From the NCBI GenBank assembly GCA_049841275.1, contig JASGDN010000090.1:5463-69462 (forward strand): a stretch of DNA of 64,000 bases, written 5' to 3'. Shown here piece after piece: positions 8,598 to 16,987 of this stretch (its first letter is position 1; the number at the start of each line of letters is the position of its first letter). The DNA comes from JASGDN01 sp049841275 (GTDB lineage: Bacteria; Chloroflexota; Chloroflexia; Thermomicrobiales; UBA6265). A program made the translations under genes and the position numbers. The notes beneath the pieces were generated by a model. That model was not told the origin of the DNA and did not search any database. It saw only the letters and a program-made list of their open reading frames with translations.

Positions 8598-9698
8598 GTG
8601 CCCAGAAACACTCCGGACTGCACCCCCTACCCGCTCAAGCTGATCACCCCGACGCGGGCCTATGGGTTCGGCGAACGACTCATCCCTCAGATCCTGAAGA
8701 AGGGTGGTCTCCCGGAGGACGGCATCATCGCCGAGACATGGGAGTACAGCGACGAGAAGTCGTCACCGGCCACGATCGTCAACGGCGCGCTGGCCGGGAC
8801 CACGCTGAACGCACTGACCCGCTCGGCGCCGGAGTGGCTGGTCGGCGAGGGCTTCACCGGCGAGCGCTATCCACTCCTGGGCAAATTCCTCGACGCATCC
8901 CATGCCCTGCCGACGCACGTCCACGGCGATGATGCCTTCGCGACCGCCGTGCTGGGCGAACCGAACGGCAAGACCGAAGCGTGGCACATCATCTGGGTGA
9001 AAGACGAGGCGAATGCTTCCATTCTCGCTGGCGTGAAGCCGGGCGTGGCGCGCGACGAGATCCGGCAAGCGGCACTCGACCGGGACTACGACCGCGTGAT
9101 GATCCGCCGGCAGATCGCGCCCGGCGATACCGTCTACGTCCCCGGCGGCACGCTGCACACCTTCGGTCCAGATACGCTCGTGTTCGAGATCCAGCAAACG
9201 TCCGATATCGGCGCCGACGTGATGCCGACCGACATCTACGGCGAGCCGCTCGATGAGGTCGTCTGGCACCGGCGGATCGAGGAGACGCTCGCCCAGTTGC
9301 GGCTGGACCAGCGTCCCGTGCCGACCCATGGCCTGGCGCGGTTCGAAGGGCACAACCGGCGAACGGTCTGCACGGCGGGTCCGTACTTCGTGATGGAACG
9401 CTGGAAGATCACGCAGCCGTTGACACTCGCACTGCCGGAAGGCCGCGGCGCGGCGATCACGAATCTGGTGAACCCGGTCGGGCTCTCCTGGGTGGGCGGC
9501 GCGGAGACGCTGGCGCGGGCCGAATCGCGCGTACTGCCGGCGGCGCTGAAGCAGGTCACGCTCGTGGCGGACGGCATCGCCTACGTGCTTGTCTGCTACG
9601 TCCCGGACCTGCTGCGCGACGTGGTCGAGCCGCTGCGTGCGGCGGGCTATTCCGACGACGAGATCCGCACCCTCGGTGACCTCACAAGCGTGCTGTAG
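8598..9698 (+). CDS. Class I mannose-6-phosphate isomerase-like cupin protein
   Basis: A 366-aa cupin resembling type I phosphomannose isomerases, which interconvert fructose-6-P and mannose-6-P with Zn. Visible motifs are LPTHVHGDD (metal ligands), KTEAWHIIW (matching the KPExW/H signature with its Glu) and VPGGTLHTFGPDTLVFEIQQTSD, where the last metal His lies. GTG at 8598 was chosen: AAAGG lies 7 nt before it, and the upstream frame is not conserved-looking. Mannose-6-P would feed GDP-mannose for gmd at 24.4 kb, but the distance makes a direct link only an inference. Confidence 0.78.
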   Translation: MPRNTPDCTPYPLKLITPTRAYGFGERLIPQILKKGGLPEDGIIAETWEYSDEKSSPATIVNGALAGTTLNALTRSAPEWLVGEGFTGERYPLLGKFLDASHALPTHVHGDDAFATAVLGEPNGKTEAWHIIWVKDEANASILAGVKPGVARDEIRQAALDRDYDRVMIRRQIAPGDTVYVPGGTLHTFGPDTLVFEIQQTSDIGADVMPTDIYGEPLDEVVWHRRIEETLAQLRLDQRPVPTHGLARFEGHNRRTVCTAGPYFVMERWKITQPLTLALPEGRGAAITNLVNPVGLSWVGGAETLARAESRVLPAALKQVTLVADGIAYVLVCYVPDLLRDVVEPLRAAGYSDDEIRTLGDLTSVL

Positions 9699-9773
9699 CG
9701 GTAACCGGGCCGCTATGAAGGCGCCCCCAGCGAATGACCGATGCTCGGGATGCCTCTGCGCTCACTCCTGCAA

Positions 9774-9819
9774 CGAACGACAACCCCGTTGGCTGTCCGC
9801 CAACCGGGGTTGTCGTTCG
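9774..9819. terminator. Bidirectional hairpin terminator
   Basis: A 19/20-bp inverted repeat with one bulge and a 7-nt loop lies between the convergent isomerase and isochorismatase genes. Its outer arms (CGAACGACAACC ... GGTTGTCGTTCG) share an almost identical core with the hairpin at 2230-2273. Confidence 0.7.
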
Positions 9820-9852
9820 CTATGCCACTCCGCACCCCTCAAAGGGATGCGA

Positions 9853-10428
9853 TCAGGAAGCGGCGGTGGCGGCCGGAACGCCGAAGTCGACATCCTCGGC
9901 CGCCACCGTTCCCGCCGTACGTCCCGGCGCAGCCTGGACTCCCCAGTACAGGTTCGTGTGCGAGATCACCTTGTCCGGCGACGGCGCCCCCCACTCGGAC
10001 AGGTCCTCCGTCGTGTGCGCGTCGCTGACGAGCACCGCGTCGTAGCCACGCGTGAACGCCCCGTGCAGCGTCGATCGCACGCAGGCGTCGGTCTGCGCGC
10101 CGGACACGACCAGCTTCCCGACGCCAAGGTTCGCCAGCACATCCTCCAGGTCCGTCGCCTCGAAGGAATCGCCGTACTGCTTCTCAATATGTGGCTCATC
10201 CGTACGGTGATCGAGCTCCGGCACGATCTGCCAGGTCTCGGTTCCCTTCGGAAGTTCCTCGCTCTCGTGCTGCACCCAGACGACGGGTACGTCCGCGCCG
10301 CGCGCCTTCTCCACGAGCAAGGCGATGTTCCCTACGACGGTGTCGCGGTTGTAGGCGGAATTCATGACGCCGTTCTGGACGTCGATCACGATCAGGGCGG
10401 TGTTCGGTCGCCGGTCGAGGGTGGTCAT
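9853..10428 (-). CDS. Isochorismatase-family cysteine hydrolase
   Basis: A 191-aa hydrolase. The catalytic triad of the family is visible as Asp16 (LIVIDVQNG), Lys83 (HIEKQYGDSF) and Cys116 (GAQTDACVRSTL). The cis-peptide segment before Cys is present as SGAQ. GAGGAG lies 5 nt before the ATG. Members hydrolyse amides such as nicotinamide, carbamoyl compounds or isochorismate; the segment after Cys116 is not diagnostic. The gene is monocistronic, convergent with the isomerase and divergent from the LLM oxidoreductase. Confidence 0.85.
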   Translation of the reverse strand: MTTLDRRPNTALIVIDVQNGVMNSAYNRDTVVGNIALLVEKARGADVPVVWVQHESEELPKGTETWQIVPELDHRTDEPHIEKQYGDSFEATDLEDVLANLGVGKLVVSGAQTDACVRSTLHGAFTRGYDAVLVSDAHTTEDLSEWGAPSPDKVISHTNLYWGVQAAPGRTAGTVAAEDVDFGVPAATAAS

Positions 10429-10604
10429 GAGTGCTCCTCTGCTGGTTCGAGGTGGATAGGTGACGTACGTACATCGATCGCCACGCTTCAGAGGATAAGA
10501 CCGAATGCGGACAGTTTCCTCCCGGCTTCACCCCGGACTCCCGCGATGGCGTTCCGCATGCGAGGATGACGGCAGCGACCCGCCCTCGCCTAAGGAGTCT
10601 CCGC

Positions 10605-11504
10605 ATGAAGATCGGCTTCCAGCTCTCCCGCTTCGTCTATCCCGGCGGCGATGCCGCCATCGGCCCCACCTTCGCCGAGATCGTCCAGGCCGCCGACGAA
10701 GGCGGCTTCCATTCCTTCTGGGTGATGGACCATTTCTTCGAGATCGCCAACAGCGGCGTCCCGGCCGACCCGATGCTGGAGGCCTACACCACGCTCGGTT
10801 TCGCGGCGGCCCACTCGAAGACGCTCAAGCTCGGCTCGCTCGTGACCGGCGTCACCTACCGCTACCCCGGCATCCTGCTCAAGACCGCGACCACACTCGA
10901 TGTCCTCTCCGGCGGCCGCAGCTATTTCGGGGTCGGCGCCGCCTGGTTCGAGCAGGAGCATCTCGGGCTCGGCGTCCCCTTCCCACCCCTGAAGGAACGC
11001 TTCGAACTGCTGGAGGACACCCTCCAGCTCGCCCATCAGATGTGGTCGCCCGACAATGGATCGTTCGATGGCAAGCAGCTTCACCTCACGGAGACGCTCT
11101 GCGAACCGCAGCCGGTTGCGAAGCCCCATCCCCCGATCATGATCGGCGGCAGCGGCGAGCAGAAGACCCTCCGCTTCGTCGCAAAATATGCCGATGCCTG
11201 CAATCTCTTCGGCGGTCCGCAGCTGGCGCACAAGCTGGACGTCCTGAAACGCCATTGCGACGATCTCGGGCGCGATTACGCCGAGATCGAGAAGACCACC
11301 ATGATCTTTGCCGGACGCTCCTTCGACGGCGCCCATCAGGACCGGCCCGCCACAGCCGTGCTCGACGAGATCCGCGAGCAGGCAGCGCTCGGCGTCGACC
11401 AGGTCATCATGAAGCTGCCGGCGCTGGAGGACGCGGAGACGATGCGCCGCCTTGCCGAGGAGATCGTCGGCCCGGCCAGCGAGATCGCCGTCGCCGGGCG
11501 CTGA
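10605..11504 (+). CDS. LLM-class F420-dependent oxidoreductase (luciferase-like fold)
   Basis: A 299-aa TIM-barrel protein of the luciferase-like monooxygenase superfamily. The start MKIGFQLSRF and FAEIVQAADEGGFHSFWVMDHFF is typical, as are TTLGFAAAHSKTLKLGSLVTGVTYR, LKTATTLDVLSGGRSYFGVGAAW and HPPIMIGGSGEQKTLRFVAKYAD. These features match the F420-using branch rather than FMN monooxygenases. ATG 10605 has AAGGAG 8 nt upstream. The substrate is unknown. It lies upstream of two VOC genes on the same strand. Confidence 0.85.
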   Translation: MKIGFQLSRFVYPGGDAAIGPTFAEIVQAADEGGFHSFWVMDHFFEIANSGVPADPMLEAYTTLGFAAAHSKTLKLGSLVTGVTYRYPGILLKTATTLDVLSGGRSYFGVGAAWFEQEHLGLGVPFPPLKERFELLEDTLQLAHQMWSPDNGSFDGKQLHLTETLCEPQPVAKPHPPIMIGGSGEQKTLRFVAKYADACNLFGGPQLAHKLDVLKRHCDDLGRDYAEIEKTTMIFAGRSFDGAHQDRPATAVLDEIREQAALGVDQVIMKLPALEDAETMRRLAEEIVGPASEIAVAGR

Positions 11505-11650
11505 ACGCATGGCGTATGCGGACACAATCCGACCCATTCGTGACGGAGAATATGTTCGACACACGCACGATGAACCCATCAGGGACAATCGGCGTTGTCC
11601 TCGTTGGGGGACAGCCCCTGACCGTCGCACACCTATCGATGGAGCATGAT

Positions 11651-12064
11651 GTGAAATCCGGATTCAGCCATATCCAGTTCGTCGTCGATCCTGCCAACAT
11701 CCCCTTCTATCGGGACATGTTCGCGATCCTCGGGTGGGCGCCGCTGCACGACAGTGAGGACTATCTCGGCGTCGCGGGCACGAACGGCGTAAGCCTCTGG
11801 TTCGGCGCCGGCCCGCACATGGATGTGGCGAACGACTACGACGGGATCGGCGCAAACCATATCGCGCTTGCCGCCGAGTCGATTGCCGATGTCGACGCGT
11901 TTGCATCCTATCTCGCGGAGAAGGGTGTGCCGGCGCTCTTCGAGACGCCGCGCCACCGCCCGGATTTCGGGATGGGCGAAGGCCAGACGTACTACCAGGT
12001 GATGTTCACGTCTCCGGACAACATCCTCTGGGAGTTCGTCTACATCGGCCCGCACGAATCCTGA
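11651..12064 (+). CDS. VOC (glyoxalase/dioxygenase-fold) family protein, copy 1
   Basis: A 137-aa single-domain VOC protein. It opens KSGFSHIQFVVDPANIPFYRDMFAIL, where the His is the first metal-ligand position, and continues with GANHIALAAESIADVDAFASYLAEKGV and ends in YYQVMFTSPDNILWEFVYIGP, where a Glu occupies the last ligand site. GTG 11651 with GGAG 6 nt upstream gives a length and start that match the neighbouring paralogue; the open frame extends far upstream only because of GC bias. Reaction unknown. Confidence 0.82.
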   Translation: MKSGFSHIQFVVDPANIPFYRDMFAILGWAPLHDSEDYLGVAGTNGVSLWFGAGPHMDVANDYDGIGANHIALAAESIADVDAFASYLAEKGVPALFETPRHRPDFGMGEGQTYYQVMFTSPDNILWEFVYIGPHES

Positions 12065-12216
12065 CCGGCCTCACACACCCCGGATTCCCGCGCCGTTACG
12101 GGCTTTTCTCCGATTTTGGCCGTCTGGATAGTGGCGCGAAATCCCCCATTTCTGGACTCTATGTCCCAACCGATACCCCAACACCATTCACAAATTCTGG
12201 ACAGGGAGGTGTCCCG

Positions 12217-12633
12217 ATGGGATCGTGGATTCATCATCTGCTCTTCCGGATCGACATGGCCAACGTGGCCTTCTACCGCGAACTCTTCACCGCGCTGGAA
12301 TGGAGCGTCGTTCGTGACAACGAGGATGTGCTCGGAGTCTTGGGTGCCAACGGCGAGTTGCTCGAATTCACCGGCCCCTATCATCCCGAGGTCACCAGCG
12401 ATTACGACGGAAAGGGCCTGAATCACCTCGCCGTCGCGGTCGACTCGGTCGCCGATGTGGATGCGTTCGTGATGTACATGGCGGATCAGGGTATCGTCCC
12501 GTTGTTCGAGACGCCACGCCATCGCCCGGAATTCGCGGAGTATTCCACTGCCGGGAATGGCGACTACTACCACGTCATGTTCGAGTCGCCGGACAATCTC
12601 CTACTGGAAGTCCTCTACGCCGGCCCCCGGTAA
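12217..12633 (+). CDS. VOC family protein, copy 2
   Basis: A 138-aa paralogue of the preceding VOC gene, 152 nt downstream. It shares the frame of WIHHLLFRIDMANVAFYREL, LNHLAVAVDSVADVDAFVMYMADQGI, LFETPRHRPEF and YYHVMFESPDNLLLEVLYAGP. A GGGAGG box precedes the ATG. The two copies keep the same metal-ligand pattern (His, His, Glu), so both may be active and could form a heterodimer, as two VOC modules make one site in many glyoxalases; that is inference. Confidence 0.82.
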   Translation: MGSWIHHLLFRIDMANVAFYRELFTALEWSVVRDNEDVLGVLGANGELLEFTGPYHPEVTSDYDGKGLNHLAVAVDSVADVDAFVMYMADQGIVPLFETPRHRPEFAEYSTAGNGDYYHVMFESPDNLLLEVLYAGPR

Positions 12634-12645
12634 GTCACGATCAGG

Positions 12646-12686
12646 AACTCCGGGACAGGTTACCTTCGTTGACTTGTCCCGGAGTT
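12646..12686. terminator. Bidirectional hairpin terminator
   Basis: A perfect 12-bp inverted repeat (AACTCCGGGACA / TGTCCCGGAGTT) lies between the second VOC gene and the convergent DUF4037 gene. Confidence 0.75.
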
Positions 12687-12718
12687 TCCGATTTGCCCTC
12701 AACAATGAAAGACGGACA

Positions 12719-13852
12719 TCATCGCGATTCCAGCCACCCCTGGATCGCCCGATGCAACCGCTGTTCGCCCACCGCGTCGGTCGAGTCGATGTATGTATCC
12801 AGCCCGCCGAGGTCGGCCGGAAGCGCCTTCACCGCCGGATCGGCGATCACATCCGCCAGCGCCCGCGTGAACCGCTCCGCATCGAGCACCTGGAACGGGC
12901 GGGACCAGAAAGGGCGCGGCGCCGGATCGACCCGCGCTGCCAGCTTCAAGGCATTCTGCCGGTTTGCCAGCGCTACCGATGCCTCCACCACGCCCCGCTC
13001 ACGTTCCCGCCAGTCCCGCGCGTAGCGCGCGCGATCCATCGACGGCGTCAGCAGCGGCGCGATCCCGAGGCGATCGAAAGCCGTGCCAAACCATTTCTGA
13101 TAGGGCGCATAGTGCCGTTCCAGCAGGAAGGCCAGCCGTATCTGGTCGCGGATCAGCCGCATCGCCACGAGCTGGGAGCCAAGGTCATCACCCACCTCGC
13201 CGCTGCGCCCGACGAAGGACTCCAGTTGGGCGATCGCCTTCCATGTCCCCGCCAGCACCAGCCGCCAGACATCGTCCGGATACCAGTCCAACGCCTTCCG
13301 GATCCGGGTGATCTCGCCGGTGTCGTCCCGGAAGATCGCCCCTGCCGTCAGTTCGAGCAGTTTCTGCTGGGGTGTCGTCACCCACAACGCTGGTGTCAGA
13401 TCGTCCAGCGAGCGGATGCCGATCAGCTCGTGAAGGATCTGCCCCGGACCGGCGATCCGCACGCGATGGACGAACGGTCCGTCGGATTCGTCGTTATCCG
13501 CCATGAACGTCGTGTCGTCCGAATGATGGCCGATGCCGGTCGGGAAGCCGAGGAAGGTATGCGGCAGCTGGTCCCGCAGCGTCTGGTCGAGCCAGGGCGC
13601 CAGGCTTTCGCGGACATCGTCGGGGACGAAGACAATGCAGCGCGGCCCCCAGTCGTGGTCCATCGAGCGAGCCGTGTCGTAACCGACGACATCGGAGCCC
13701 TCCCCGAGCAGCCCGAATGCGAGCGGCACCGAGGGGAATGCCTTTCGCAGGATCGGCTCGACCACCTCGGTGGCATACAACCGCGAGAGTTCGAGACCGG
13801 GGACGAAATCGGGCAGTGGTTGTGGTTGTGGCTGTGGTTGCGCCTGCGCCAT
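12719..13852 (-). CDS. DUF4037 domain-containing protein (nucleotidyltransferase-like)
   Basis: A 377-aa protein of the DUF4037 type. The hallmark LLGEGSDVVGYDTARSMDHDWGPR resembles the G-S-x-x-x-G-x-D pattern of nucleotidyltransferase folds. Later come a conserved Trp/Tyr-rich helical region and YAPYQKWFGTAF. AAGGAG lies 8 nt upstream of the ATG. The extreme N-terminus is a Gln-Pro repeat (about residues 3-12), encoded by short tandem hexamers, absent from the family core. No activity is established for the family; adenylylation of a small molecule is a guess. Confidence 0.75.
   Translation of the reverse strand: MAQAQPQPQPQPLPDFVPGLELSRLYATEVVEPILRKAFPSVPLAFGLLGEGSDVVGYDTARSMDHDWGPRCIVFVPDDVRESLAPWLDQTLRDQLPHTFLGFPTGIGHHSDDTTFMADNDESDGPFVHRVRIAGPGQILHELIGIRSLDDLTPALWVTTPQQKLLELTAGAIFRDDTGEITRIRKALDWYPDDVWRLVLAGTWKAIAQLESFVGRSGEVGDDLGSQLVAMRLIRDQIRLAFLLERHYAPYQKWFGTAFDRLGIAPLLTPSMDRARYARDWRERERGVVEASVALANRQNALKLAARVDPAPRPFWSRPFQVLDAERFTRALADVIADPAVKALPADLGGLDTYIDSTDAVGEQRLHRAIQGWLESR
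13813..13843. repeat. Short tandem hexamer repeats coding Gln-Pro
   Basis: Imperfect GGTTGT/GGCTGT units encode alternating Gln and Pro on the minus strand at the start of the DUF4037 protein. Slippage here would add or remove QP pairs without changing frame. Confidence 0.6.
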
Positions 13853-13926
13853 TGCAGGATCTCCTTTGCCTGAATGAGCGAGGGGGTGGAGCGTGTCGCC
13901 CCGCCCCCTGCGCCGATGCCTTCAGC

Positions 13927-14769
13927 CTATCCCATACGCTTGAGGCGGCCCGTCCTCTTGGCAAAGCGCTCCCCCTTCTGGAAGAGCCACAGCCCGAGCG
14001 GCGGGAAGATCAGCCCCATCAGCAGCAGCGGCCAGATATTGGTCCACTGGCTGCCCAGCGACGCGCCGTCGAGCAGCATCGAACGGATCCCGTCCAGCGC
14101 GTAATAGACCGGTGAGATGTTCGCCAGCGGCTGCATCCAGCCTGGCAGGACATCCACACTGTAGTAGATGCCCGAGATCAGCAACAGCACGGCGGTGAAG
14201 ATCGCCGTCACTTGCTGGCCCTTCTCCGGCGAGAGCAGCGGCATCACGGCCGCCACCATTCCGAAGCCGACCAGCGAGACACTGCACAGCGCTAGCATGA
14301 CCGCCGCACCGGCGAAGTTCGCATTCCCCAGCGAGAGATCGAAGAAGAGCGAGATCGCCCCCAGCATCACGACCATCCGCACCATACCGTAGGCCACGGC
14401 ATAGACACCCATGCCGATGAGCTGGGCGGTGCGGCTGGCCGGGCTCATGAAGGTGTATTCGATCGTGCCTTCCCACCGCTCCCAGGAGACGGTCTCCGAG
14501 AGCAGGTCGAAGATCATCGACAGGTAACTCCAGAGCAGCGTGCCGATGAGCAGGAAGGTCGTCATGGTGGCGGCTTGCTGCTTGTCGCCACCGAACCCCA
14601 CGCCGATGAAGCCGATGGTCAGGGCGTTCATCGTCGAATAGACCAGCCACACCACCTCCCAGAGGAAATAGCGCTTGGTCAGGAAGTAGTTGCGTTGTGC
14701 GTAGCCCCAGATCGCGACGAGTTCGCGTCGCAGATTGGAGCGGCTTGTCGGTGCCGAAACGGCCTGCAT
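13927..14769 (-). CDS. ABC-2 type transporter permease
   Basis: A 280-aa membrane protein with six hydrophobic helices: VVWLVYSTMNALTIGFIGV, FLLIGTLLWSYLSMIF, a long segment around MVRMVVMLGAISLFF, AAVMLALCSVSLVGFGMV, AIFTAVLLLISGIYY and IWPLLLMGLIFPPLGLWLF. The GTIEYTFMSPASR loop and ISGIYYSVDVLPGWMQPLANISPVYYALDGIR are typical of ABC-2 exporters of drugs or glycolipids. The ATG at 14769 has GGAGAG 7 nt upstream. It pairs with the ATP-binding gene 138 nt upstream on the same strand. Cargo unknown. Confidence 0.85.
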   Translation of the reverse strand: MQAVSAPTSRSNLRRELVAIWGYAQRNYFLTKRYFLWEVVWLVYSTMNALTIGFIGVGFGGDKQQAATMTTFLLIGTLLWSYLSMIFDLLSETVSWERWEGTIEYTFMSPASRTAQLIGMGVYAVAYGMVRMVVMLGAISLFFDLSLGNANFAGAAVMLALCSVSLVGFGMVAAVMPLLSPEKGQQVTAIFTAVLLLISGIYYSVDVLPGWMQPLANISPVYYALDGIRSMLLDGASLGSQWTNIWPLLLMGLIFPPLGLWLFQKGERFAKRTGRLKRMG

Positions 14770-14907
14770 CGTACGTCTCTCCATTCAATCAATCGTTGTC
14801 GGGACGAATCGCCTTCGTTCGGCGGGACAATCCTCGCAATGGCGGTCGGCGATCGCCATGCAACTGCCTCAGATGCACGATGTCGTACGCCCGGAACGAC
14901 CGCCACC

Positions 14908-15759
14908 CTATGCGGCGCCGGCGAGTTCCGTCTCGTCCTCCTCGTAGGAAGCCTCCTCCAACGAGATGCCGGTGGCCGCCATGAAGACGTCCTCCAGCGT
15001 CGGCAGCTGGCCGTCCTGCTGGTAGCGTTGCTTGAGTCCGAGCGGTGTGTCGAGCGCGATCAGTTCCCCGTTCACGAGGATGCCGATGCGGTCGCACAAC
15101 TCCTCTGCCTCGCCCATGTCGTGCGTGCAGAGCAGGATCGAGGAGTCGTGATTGGCCCGGATGTCGTGGATCAGCGCCTGCACATCCTTCTTGCTCCGGG
15201 GATCGAGTCCGGTCGTCGGCTCGTCGAGGAGCATCAGCATCGGACTCGTGAGCAGCGCCCGCGCCAGCGCGATCTTCTGCTGCATCCCGCGGGAAAGGTG
15301 CTCCATCGGCTCGTTGACCCGCTTGAGGTCAAAGCCGATCCCGGTCAGGATCTCCCGGATCTGCGGCTTGCTCTCGCGGTCGGTGACGCCGTAGAGCTTC
15401 GCACCGAAGAGCAGGTTCTCCATCGACGAGAGCTTCTTGAAGAAGCTGGCCTCCACGCTCACGCGATTGATATACCGCTGGACGATGCGCGGATGCTCCA
15501 CCGCATCGATCCCAAAGATCTTCACACTGCCCGAATCCGGCACCGTCAGCGTCGAGAGGGCACGCACGAGCGTGCTCTTCCCGGACCCGTTCGGTCCCAG
15601 GATGCCGAGCACCTCGCCGCGCTTCACCTGGAAGCTGACACCCTTCAGGGCGTAGGCGTATTCGTTGCGTTTCTTCTTGAACCGTTTGGTGACATCGCGC
15701 ACGTCGAGCGCGTTCACCGCCTGCCGCATCTGCTCGTCGGCTGTCGTCATGCCATTCAT
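14908..15759 (-). CDS. ABC transporter ATP-binding protein
   Basis: A 283-aa ATPase. It has Walker A GPNGSGKST, the signature loop LSRGMQQKIALARAL, Walker B LMLLDEPTTGLD and the switch His in LCTHDMGEAEEL. The C-terminal extension after the core is acidic. The LSRG form of the signature and the pairing with an ABC-2 permease point to a drug or polymer exporter like the DrrA/NatA group. Two ATGs (15759, 15750) share one GGGG box. The downstream permease follows as a second operon gene. Confidence 0.88.
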   Translation of the reverse strand: MNGMTTADEQMRQAVNALDVRDVTKRFKKKRNEYAYALKGVSFQVKRGEVLGILGPNGSGKSTLVRALSTLTVPDSGSVKIFGIDAVEHPRIVQRYINRVSVEASFFKKLSSMENLLFGAKLYGVTDRESKPQIREILTGIGFDLKRVNEPMEHLSRGMQQKIALARALLTSPMLMLLDEPTTGLDPRSKKDVQALIHDIRANHDSSILLCTHDMGEAEELCDRIGILVNGELIALDTPLGLKQRYQQDGQLPTLEDVFMAATGISLEEASYEEDETELAGAA

Positions 15760-16146
15760 CCCCTGTCGGGCTATCCCGACCCGATTTCGTCGTCATCCAG
15801 AAATCCGCCCGCAACGCTGTCCACGGCGGACCGCGCGCCCGTCCTGCGAGGACACGAGCCCTTGCCGCGAACCAGCCACCATTGCGGACAGCCGCAACCT
15901 ATTGCTCGCGGTCGCGGAACCGCTCCCAGGTCCCGGCGAATAGCGTTCGTGTATCGCTGCTTTGCCTCATGGCAATCGCCTGCCTCCCCCACCTCATGCC
16001 GGTTTCCCCTTGCGGATACCCGCCTCACGTCCACGACTCACTGGTCCCATGCCGATGACCCGTCCCAATTGCCGCACACAAAGATGCCCTCTCCCATCGA
16101 TTCCGGAGGAGAAGGCTGCCGTACGAGGTCGATTGTCAGCTGGGCG
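15760..16146. other. Upstream region of the ABC exporter, no gene seen
   Basis: About 390 bases between the 33-codon ORF and the ATPase gene. Short frames on both strands lack ribosome sites and look like composition noise. The AT content rises towards 16200. Confidence 0.4.
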
Positions 16147-16248
16147 TCAGTCAGGCAATCCGGTTCGCAAGGCACACTTCTCCCCAAGGGCACCGCTGGC
16201 TGGCCCCTCGATCACCAGGAAGAAGATGTTGTTCACCGACTCGGACAT
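16147..16248 (-). CDS. Small ORF encoding a 33-aa peptide
   Basis: A 33-codon frame with a strong ribosome site, CGGAGG, 7 nt before the ATG. The peptide begins MSESVNNIFFLVIEGPASG and ends CALRTGLPD, with a short hydrophobic core and one Cys. It lies on the same strand as the ABC-2 exporter, about 390 nt upstream of its ATPase. I do not recognise the peptide. It could be a leader peptide, a precursor exported by the ABC system or a chance frame. The good ribosome site is the only positive evidence. Confidence 0.4.
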   Translation of the reverse strand: MSESVNNIFFLVIEGPASGALGEKCALRTGLPD

Positions 16249-16409
16249 TCGACTACCTCCGAAAATGTGAACATGCCCTGCCAATCCGTTTGGCCGACGT
16301 TTGCCAGACTAGAGACTCGTTCCCTTCTTGTCAAGCGATTGTGCCGGTTCGATCCATCGCGATATCGCACGCTTCCCTTCAGGAAGCACGCACGTCCAAC
16401 CCGGAGACG
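16249..16409. other. Short intergenic region
   Basis: This region is AT-richer than its surroundings and lies between the Ddn-like gene and the small ORF. It probably holds the promoter for the small ORF and/or exporter, but no box could be assigned with confidence. Confidence 0.3.
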
Positions 16410-16898
16410 TCAGTTCACGACGATCTCGATCCGGAAGACGGGATGCTTCGGGGCAACCTCGGCCAGCACGGCATCGCTCGCGTCCGCATCGAAGCCGACG
16501 ATCGACGCGACTTGCTTCCCCCACTTCTGCATGTAGGCGCGAATCACCGGCGGCTTCTCCGCATCGGCAACCTCAACGGCTACCCGGAACCGGCGAACAT
16601 GACGCCCTCTGGTCAGCGTTCCTTCCCCTGCTACACGCAGGTTCCGCACCCATTCGCTGTCCCCACGCGGGGAGAAGAGATACCACTCGCCATCGTACGA
16701 CAACGGATTGACCGGAGCCTTCCGGATCTGTCCACTCGTCCGGCCGCGCACCGCCAGGACCTCTGTGCCCCAAGGAGCGATACCCAACCGCTCCTGCACG
16801 AAGATCAGCATCGGATTCATCACGCGCGAGACAAATCCGGGCGGCTTCTTGTAGGTGCCCGGGTTGCGATCGCGACTGGCTGGTGCGGGAGAAGACAT
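16410..16898 (-). CDS. Nitroreductase-family F420(H2)-dependent (Ddn-like) protein
   Basis: A 162-aa split-barrel protein of the deazaflavin-dependent nitroreductase (Ddn) family. LAVRGRTSGQIRKAPVNPL, YLFSPRGDSEWVRNLRVAGEG and the basic strand that follows form the F420-binding barrel. GGAG lies 8 nt before the ATG at 16898, and the extension to 17042 looks non-coding. Members reduce quinones or nitro compounds with F420H2. A related gene lies 89 nt upstream. Confidence 0.82.
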   Translation of the reverse strand: MSSPAPASRDRNPGTYKKPPGFVSRVMNPMLIFVQERLGIAPWGTEVLAVRGRTSGQIRKAPVNPLSYDGEWYLFSPRGDSEWVRNLRVAGEGTLTRGRHVRRFRVAVEVADAEKPPVIRAYMQKWGKQVASIVGFDADASDAVLAEVAPKHPVFRIEIVVN

Positions 16899-16987
16899 CG
16901 GACTCACTCCTCTGATGGGTACACGGCGACGCGACTGTTCTCCATGATAGCGTTTCCGTCGAGCCCCATCGCTCGCAAGGGAACGCG

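Noticed and set aside
10505..11650. Long upstream extension of the first VOC gene
   Set aside because: It overlaps the LLM oxidoreductase, and the GTG at 11651 has a good ribosome site and matches the paralogue's start.
14575..16536. 653-codon frame across the ABC exporter on the opposite strand
   Set aside because: Covers two genes with clear ABC motifs and an intergenic region; His/Arg-rich noise.
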